Shown one piece after another: positions 58,689-64,000 of a stretch of DNA of 64,000 bases. How positions within the stretch are numbered: position 1 is the stretch's first letter; each line of letters starts with the position of its first letter. Origin of the DNA: Chrysaora quinquecirrha (taxonomy: Eukaryota > Cnidaria > Scyphozoa > Semaeostomeae > Pelagiidae); assembly GCA_014526335.1 (NCBI GenBank), contig JACTAT010000036.1, positions 1,775,000 to 1,838,999 of the forward strand, read 5' to 3'. Both the position numbers and the translations under genes were made by a program. The notes under the pieces are model-generated. The model ran no database searches, had not been told where the DNA came from, and worked only from the letters and a program-made list of their open reading frames with translations.

Positions 58689-58718
58689 AAAAGTTGTTGT
58701 TTTTGCCGTTAAATTTCT

Positions 58719-60593
58719 AACGTGATAAATCTAGTATCTTAACTAACTTTATCTTTATATTTTATTAATTTATCATGGTCTCATTTCCATAAATAAGTTT
58801 AATCACAATAGGTTTAGTTTGTGTTTAGTTCGTGATTAGTTTGTGTTCTGTTGGAGTTCAGTTTGCGTTCGGGGCCTAAGCAGGTCATTTGTTGTGCAAC
58901 TGATCTTGCAACCAAACTGATTTTTCTTCAGAACAGACCCATGTGCAACATTTGTAAATTTTCTGAGTTTTTTCTCTATGTTTTTCTGGAAATTTTTTGC
59001 TCCTGAAAACAGCCCCGACGGTGATGCTTAAACGTACGGGAGATGTTTTCGGGAGCAAAAATTTTCAAGAAAAACAACGAGAAAAGTCTCTAATTTACAG
59101 AAATTTACTTCACAACAAATGAAAATTTTTTAGAAGTTGCACATAGGTTCTTGAAAATTCTCTTGAAAAATCAACTTGGTTTGATGAAATCTTTTACCTA
59201 GCAGCAAATCAGTTTCACAAAGAACGGGTCCCATGCTATCCCTGTCGACAAATTTCTAAATGTCACCGTCGGGGGCTGTTTTCAGGAGCAAAATTTTTGA
59301 GAAAAACATAGAGAAAAGACTCAGAAAATTTACAGATGTTGCACATGGCTCTACTCTCTTGGAAAATCCATTTGGTTTGATAAAATCTTTTGCCTGGCAG
59401 CAAAATCAGTTGCACAAAGAATGGCCCGCGCACGATCGTAGTCGAAAAATTGCAAAGTTCCGGGAAAATCATCCGCTATCTCGAACCCGTTATCTTGAAC
59501 ATTCGCTGTCTCGAACCTTTTTCGATTTCCCATGGAGGAAAACCTGCTCTTTATCTCGAACTTTGCCAAAATTCCTGCTGAACTGGATAAAGAGACAGGC
59601 TGAAAATATGTATAAGTTCGTCCCGAAATGTCCGTCTGGGTGATCAGCTGATGAGCCACACGTATTATGGAGACTCTAGAGTTGTTATTATGCACTTATG
59701 GAAAATACATATATAACAAAAAAGAAATCATCCAGAAATTATGAAAGACTAAATTCGTGTTGGAAAATTGTTCCCCGCAAAACTTTTGGATAACATTCAC
59801 GATAAAAATCAGTTTGTGAATCCCTTACAAAAGTTAAAAGGTCAGGGACGCGGAATTTATTCGCTTCCGAGGTCTAACAATTCATCAAGCTTGTCTTCAT
59901 CCCATAAATCTATAAAATTATGTCCAACGTTTCTCCCCGTACAATAATTTCGCCTACCATTTTATACTTTGTTCCTTCCAGGTGTGCACTTACTTTGATC
60001 ACGTGACGACAAATTGAACACGTTTCAAGTTTTTGCGAGTAACAAAAGGCTTAAACAATAGGCTTCCAGACCAGTGTTTTTTTTCTATTGACTATGTTTT
60101 CATCTGATGCAACATTTTTGACTCAGTCAATGACACGGAATTAATGGTTCCCCTTTTCAACTAATGACACGGAAGTATGGTCCCGATTTCTTAAAATTGC
60201 ACGTCCCTAACACGGAAACCCCAAAGACCCCGCCGAGAAAAATGCATAAGGCAATCAATATTCAGCGGGGATATTCTATAGTGAGAAACATTAATTTGTA
60301 GTTATATTTACAAATAAAAAAATGTCTCCATTTTCTTTATGGTCAAGTTGTGGTTGTGAGCATAATCAATATTACGAGGAACAATAAGTTTTCATTTCAT
60401 TTCTTGATCCAGCTTTCCATCGCCTGAAAATGACCGAACGTCTGCAGCCTTAGTATTAGCTAACAATTAACGTTTACGCTTTATCAAAATAATCTTTTCG
60501 GTACAAAAAATGAGGCTTATAGTGTTTTAGTTACATGTGCAACTTATTGTTGGGAAAATAGGATTCGTGCGCAAACTAATACGCAATAGATAA
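58719..60593. repeat. Long direct repeat, copy 2
   Basis: This is the counterpart of 55389-57381. The left 210 bp after the first 35 bp are replaced by a short AT-rich piece. An extra segment of about 115 bp at 60102-60225 (with repeated 'ATGACACGGAA' words) is absent from copy 1, and the middle differs around 59460-59575 ('CCGCTATCTCGAAC' words). Elsewhere the copies look above 95 percent identical by eye. Confidence 0.85.
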
Positions 60594-61024
60594 TCTCTAA
60601 TATTGTACTAAGGAAATCTTATGTTTCATGGATTTGTAGAAGGAAATTCGTGTATAGATGCAACTTAAGATCTACGGAGTATTGTTTGTGTAAAAAACCG
60701 ACTACGCAATGTGAAAATAAGAACAAGGAAATTAGTCAACTTAATGTACGTAAATTGTTTTATGTAATCTGATTGGTTGTTTGTAATATTCTATTGATTC
60801 GTCTTGGAGTATAAGTATTGTAACCAAATAGGCAAAGGCAGGACTTGTAGGATTTGCGTAGGACTTGTAGGATTCGTGCGCAAACTAATACGCAATAGAT
60901 AATCTCTAATATTGTACTAAGGAAATCTTATGTTTCATGGATTTGTAGAAGGAAATTCATGCTTTGATTCAGCATGAGTTCTATCGAGTATTGTTTAGGT
61001 AAAAAAATTGACTACGCAATCTGA
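60561..61024. repeat. Partial tandem duplication, period about 309 bp
   Basis: GGATTCGTGCGCAAACTAAT through GTAGAAGGAAATTC is found at 60561-60650 and again at 60870-60959. A more diverged tail (GAGTATTGTTT ... GACTACGCAATCTGAAAA) also occurs in both. It extends the right edge of the long direct repeat. Confidence 0.8.
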
Positions 61025-61624
61025 AAAGATATCTGGTAGAATCAGTCCAGAGAGAAACGAAGGCAAGTTTCTCAACACTTATCTTGGTCTTAACAAGCTG
61101 AAAAATATTGCAAGAAAAACATTATCGTACTGAGCAAGAAATGTTCACACTTAGGTAGGAATTAATGCAAAATATTTGAAATAATAGTATTTCAAGTAGA
61201 TGAACTAAACGTAGTTTCCTTCAACGGACTGTATGAAGTTGCTGGCATAAGCTTGCATGCATGCTTTTCTAGTAATTACCTTCAAATTTTACATTTACCC
61301 AGCAGTTTCTATTTCTCGTTCCTTTTAATTACGACGTAAACAAGTTGCAAAATCAACAAAATATAAGACATAATATCAGACTACTTATTCAACTCCAATC
61401 TGTTTGTTGCATGGCTTAAATACAGAAATCTGCCTAGTGGACAAACTTGTTCTTGGAGCGAAATTTTTGTTGCGTCTCTGTCCAATTCGCCACTACAAAG
61501 AATGGCGTTGAAAGTATTTTCATATAATGTTTTATTGTGGAGTGATTGGATTTTCATCAATTTCTTGGTAACGTAATCTGTTTGACTTGTAAACCGAGAA
61601 AATGAAACAAATCATTATTATTTT

Positions 61625-62043
61625 AGGCATATACATTAAATCCTCGAATAATCCCCCGGGGGCTTATTCGAAAAAACGATTTTTTTGGTGGGGGCTTAAT
61701 CGAAGGAAGGGCTTCTTTCAAAGTTCCCTAGCTCCAGTATGTTTTCGACAGAATAGCAGAGAGAGAAAAAAGATAACTTATCTGTCTTCCTTAATCAAAA
61801 TCAGCTGCTTGCCACCAGCCAATGGCTAATTATTGGTCGAATTCATAGTAAAAACTGTCAGCATTAGCTTTTTCTGTTATGATTTAATTAGTTGAAAGAC
61901 GCATTATAAGTAAAAACAAATTCATAATTCCCCATGGGGACTTATTTGTCGGGAGGGCTTATTTGCAAAAATGAATTTTTAGGTGGGGGCTTATTACAGG
62001 AGGTCTTATTCGAAGGTGGGGGCTTATTAGAGGATTTACGGTA
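61625..62043. repeat. Repeat with 'GGGGGCTTATTCGAA' blocks and TTTACGGTAA end
   Basis: The left side has AAATCCTCGAATAATCCCCC and GGGGGCTTATTCGAA; the right side has CTTATTCGAAGGTGGGGGCT and ATTAGAGGATTTACGGTAA. These make loose terminal inverted repeats with internal copies of GGGGGCTTAT in the same direction. It is a non-autonomous DNA element of a widespread marine-invertebrate type; the class is unknown. Confidence 0.6.
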
Positions 62044-62399
62044 AGCGGGAACGAAATGAAACTTGCCTTCAGGGAGCTTTCTCGAGAGATTTCATTGAAA
62101 TGTAGTCTCCAAATCAAGAAAGGTGAAATGTAAGTTGGTATATCTTATGTCTCTAGTCTTATGTCCATCTTCATCCAGTACCTCTTTCACCGTGGATAAT
62201 GCCCAGTTTCTGGGTGTCTGATAACATGAGCCCAACAGATGACACAAACGAAGATAAAATTCAAAAAGGTCAAAAACAAAATACATAGGAGCATACCGTT
62301 CTTATACATTAAAATCGTGCAAGTAATCAAATAATATAAAAACTTCGCTGCATATGGACTTTAAGATAGCAGGGATAAACTAATAGCAAAAAATGGAAG

Positions 62400-62692
62400 C
62401 TATTCTACTGTTTCAACAGTAAAAACTTCTAACTTTTTAAGAAGAAATTCGCTGCCACCAGCCAGGGCGGTTTTCATTGTTTCAGCTTTGATAGGGCATT
62501 CAAAATCAGAGTCAAGACCATGGAATCTATTGAATTTCTCGTCTGGCTTGCTAGACAATGTAAGAACCATGTTGTAAAAAGAAGGTCCATTAGAAATACC
62601 ACCATACAATCCACCATAGCCAGTCGAAGGCATCAGGATCGGCTTGTTGAGCTCTTTGCTGTGCAAGCTGAAGAGAAAACTTTTCTCATCGC
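62400..62692 (-). CDS. Last exon of a probable TLDc-like domain protein
   Basis: On the minus strand the exon follows an acceptor TTTCACTTTAG at 62692 in phase 1 and runs 96 residues to a stop at 62400. Features are DEKSFLFSLHSKELNK, GYGGLYGGISNGPSFYN and ALAGGSEFLLKKLEVFTVE, matching the order of TLDc C-terminal blocks (FLFSL..., GPxFGG, FLAGS...FxVxxxEVF). Cnidarian genomes have many TLDc-like extracellular proteins. A possible upstream exon at 62935-62802 (LHNLQLSGFDVVVLPLDNHN, donor GTAAGT) is open but its phase does not fit directly, so an exon is missing or the guess is wrong. Confidence 0.5.
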
Positions 62693-63070
62693 CTAAAGTG
62701 AAACGGAGCAAGACAAAAGGAAATTAAAGTTTGAAGCGGCAGACAAACCTTAAATAAGTATATTGTCATAAAATTAGAAACTATGGACTTGCCGGACTTA
62801 CGTTTGTAAGAAAAAATAGTTAAGAGGATTATGGTTGTCAAGCGGAAGAACAACGACATCGAATCCAGACAATTGCAAGTTGTGTAAAGTCAGATGTTTA
62901 ACGCAAGTAAGACGAACACGTGTGGCCAGTGTAGACTAGTAATCCGCCTTTATGCTAATAATCAACAGAACAGCAACTAAAACATTATAACGTTACATCA
63001 CCCTTTTCGTCGATGAAGAAGACAAACGAGGTAAACTTACGCGATTATAAGAAAACCAAACAAAACAACA

Positions 63071-64000
63071 TCAATATTTAATTAAAGAAATATATTTGAA
63101 AGAATAATTCAGTTCGTCCCTGTCTTCCTTCTCATGCCTTAAGAGTTCAATGATGTAGTAGTCCGAAAGGGCAATTATGTGTCCACTTCTGGTTGTCACA
63201 GGCTGGAAGAATTCTCTTGGTCGAACGTCATATCGCGGTTCTTCGCTCTCACCATTTTGCCTGCCAGCTATTTCGTTTCAGGTGCTTCTGCCTCAACCGT
63301 TGCTCTGTCATCTTCCTGCTGATTGTCGTTTACCGGGGCTGCAGGATCAGGCAGATCACTGTAGTCTTCATCTAATGATTCTTTGGAAGTTCTCAAGGAA
63401 TTTTCTGTTTCAGCGCGGAATCTATCGTTCATTTGTCTGTACAATGTAGGATCGAATGTCGGCTTTTCTAATTATATTGCGTGTCTTCAAGAAGGGTCTT
63501 GTGCACGTGGTTTTATGCGGACAACGTCATCTTTCTGTAGGTATGAGAGCTCATTGCTTCCCCTGTTATCGTGTCTCAATAATACCCTTTGTCTCTAAGC
63601 TTGTCACTATCTTTTTCTGCTTTCTTGGCTGTAGGAGCTGACTTGAATATGGGAGCAAAGTTTTCATTCGACGATCAAACAGTATTTGTACCGGTGACGA
63701 GTCCATTTCTTCGGATAGAGTGTTCCACCTTTCTAAGTGCAAGGTAGAAGTCACTGTGAGAATTATTTAACTTCTTGATCAGCAGTTTCATTGTCAAGAT
63801 TGCATTTTCCGCTTTCCCGTTGCTCTGAGGGTATTCAGGTGAGCTTGGGGCTCTTTCAAATTCATACGACCTTGCAAATGCAAAAAATGTTGTGATGAGA
63901 AAGGCATATTGTCGCTGATCAATTTTTCGGGTATACCATTGGTTGAAAGTGTCGTTTGAGTTTGAGAATGACTTCTCCTGCTGTTTTGTGGAAAAGACGG
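63071..64000 (-). pseudogene. Decayed Ty3/Gypsy-like integrase and C-terminal tail, cut by the window edge
   Basis: On the minus strand the sequence reads NGIPEKLISDNMPFSSQ, then after a frameshift FARSYEFERAPSSPEYPQSN-GKAEN (the DDE Asp and Glu context of retroviral-type integrase), then RNTLSEEMDSSPVQILFDRR and LLPYSSQLLQP in another frame. Later blocks DDVVRIKPRAQDPS and YDVRPREFFQPVTTRSGHII resemble the C-terminal integrase tail. Several frameshifts break it. The 5' part lies beyond the right edge, and no LTR was recognised. Confidence 0.75.

Larger units (their letters stand above)
57382..58718. mobile_element. Penelope-like retroelement fragment, inverted duplication
   Basis: A minus-strand arm (57382-58000) and a plus-strand arm (58001-58718) come from the same element joined head to head; 57382-57664 and 58001-58283 are 283-bp inverted repeats. 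The minus arm encodes the C-terminal part of a Penelope-type reverse transcriptase (TMDKQDNNQLPFLDILID) and the start of the GIY-YIG endonuclease (YKFSCAGC...YVGETSR). The plus arm continues through the endonuclease end (reading frames broken at least twice) into a 3' UTR with a hammerhead-like motif. It is 5'-truncated and inactive. Confidence 0.85.

Overview
The window is animal nuclear DNA: AT-rich, sparsely coding, with small multi-exon genes separated by long non-coding tracts full of transposon remains. No operons, rRNA, CRISPR or prokaryotic signals are seen. A secreted protein combining a ShK-like Cys region with a trypsin fold, mucin-like/TSP1-like membrane-anchored proteins, a Penelope-like retroelement with a hammerhead motif, and many MITEs together suggest a cnidarian, probably an anthozoan (coral or sea anemone). 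That assignment is inference from gene content; no marker gene is present.

Five protein-coding loci can be supported. (1) Minus strand 5243-8004: signal peptide, a long Thr/Ser/Pro mucin-like region made of 13-residue repeats, a Cys-rich TSP1-like exon and a hydrophobic C-terminal tail; the TSP1-like exon looks frameshifted. (2) Plus strand 18370-25431: a seven-exon secreted trypsin-fold protein of 371 residues whose splice phases all fit, but in which catalytic His is Asn and catalytic Ser is Arg, so it is a serine protease homologue (pseudoprotease). (3) Plus strand 28997-30001: a small secreted precursor with a dibasic site, and a possible alternative Cys-rich exon at 30647-30766. (4) Minus strand 34055-37218: an intact 299-residue paralogue of locus 1 with the same layout. 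(5) Minus strand 62400-62692: the last exon of a probable TLDc-like gene.

Mobile DNA fills much of the rest. There is an apparently intact 1.55-kb DNA transposon (48939-50489) with a DDE integrase-like transposase and roughly 320-bp terminal inverted repeats built from short subterminal repeats. MITE-like elements have recognisable target-site duplications: TA (3070-3552, 14235-14626), TAA (14777-15132), TTAA (42297-43178), an 8-bp duplication (17547-17921) and a 6-bp duplication around a 125-bp near-perfect hairpin (53512-53636). Two copies of a 235-bp inverted-repeat element lie at 1935 and 16345. A Penelope-like element fragment (57382-58718) is arranged as an inverted duplication, ends in a hammerhead ribozyme-like motif, and sits between two 1.9-2.0-kb direct repeats. 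A decayed Ty3/Gypsy-like integrase runs off the right edge.

The genes do not form a pathway, but four of the five encode extracellular products, and loci 1 and 4 are clear paralogues about 26 kb apart on the same strand. The locus reads as a secretome-rich, rapidly changing region punctuated by transposons.
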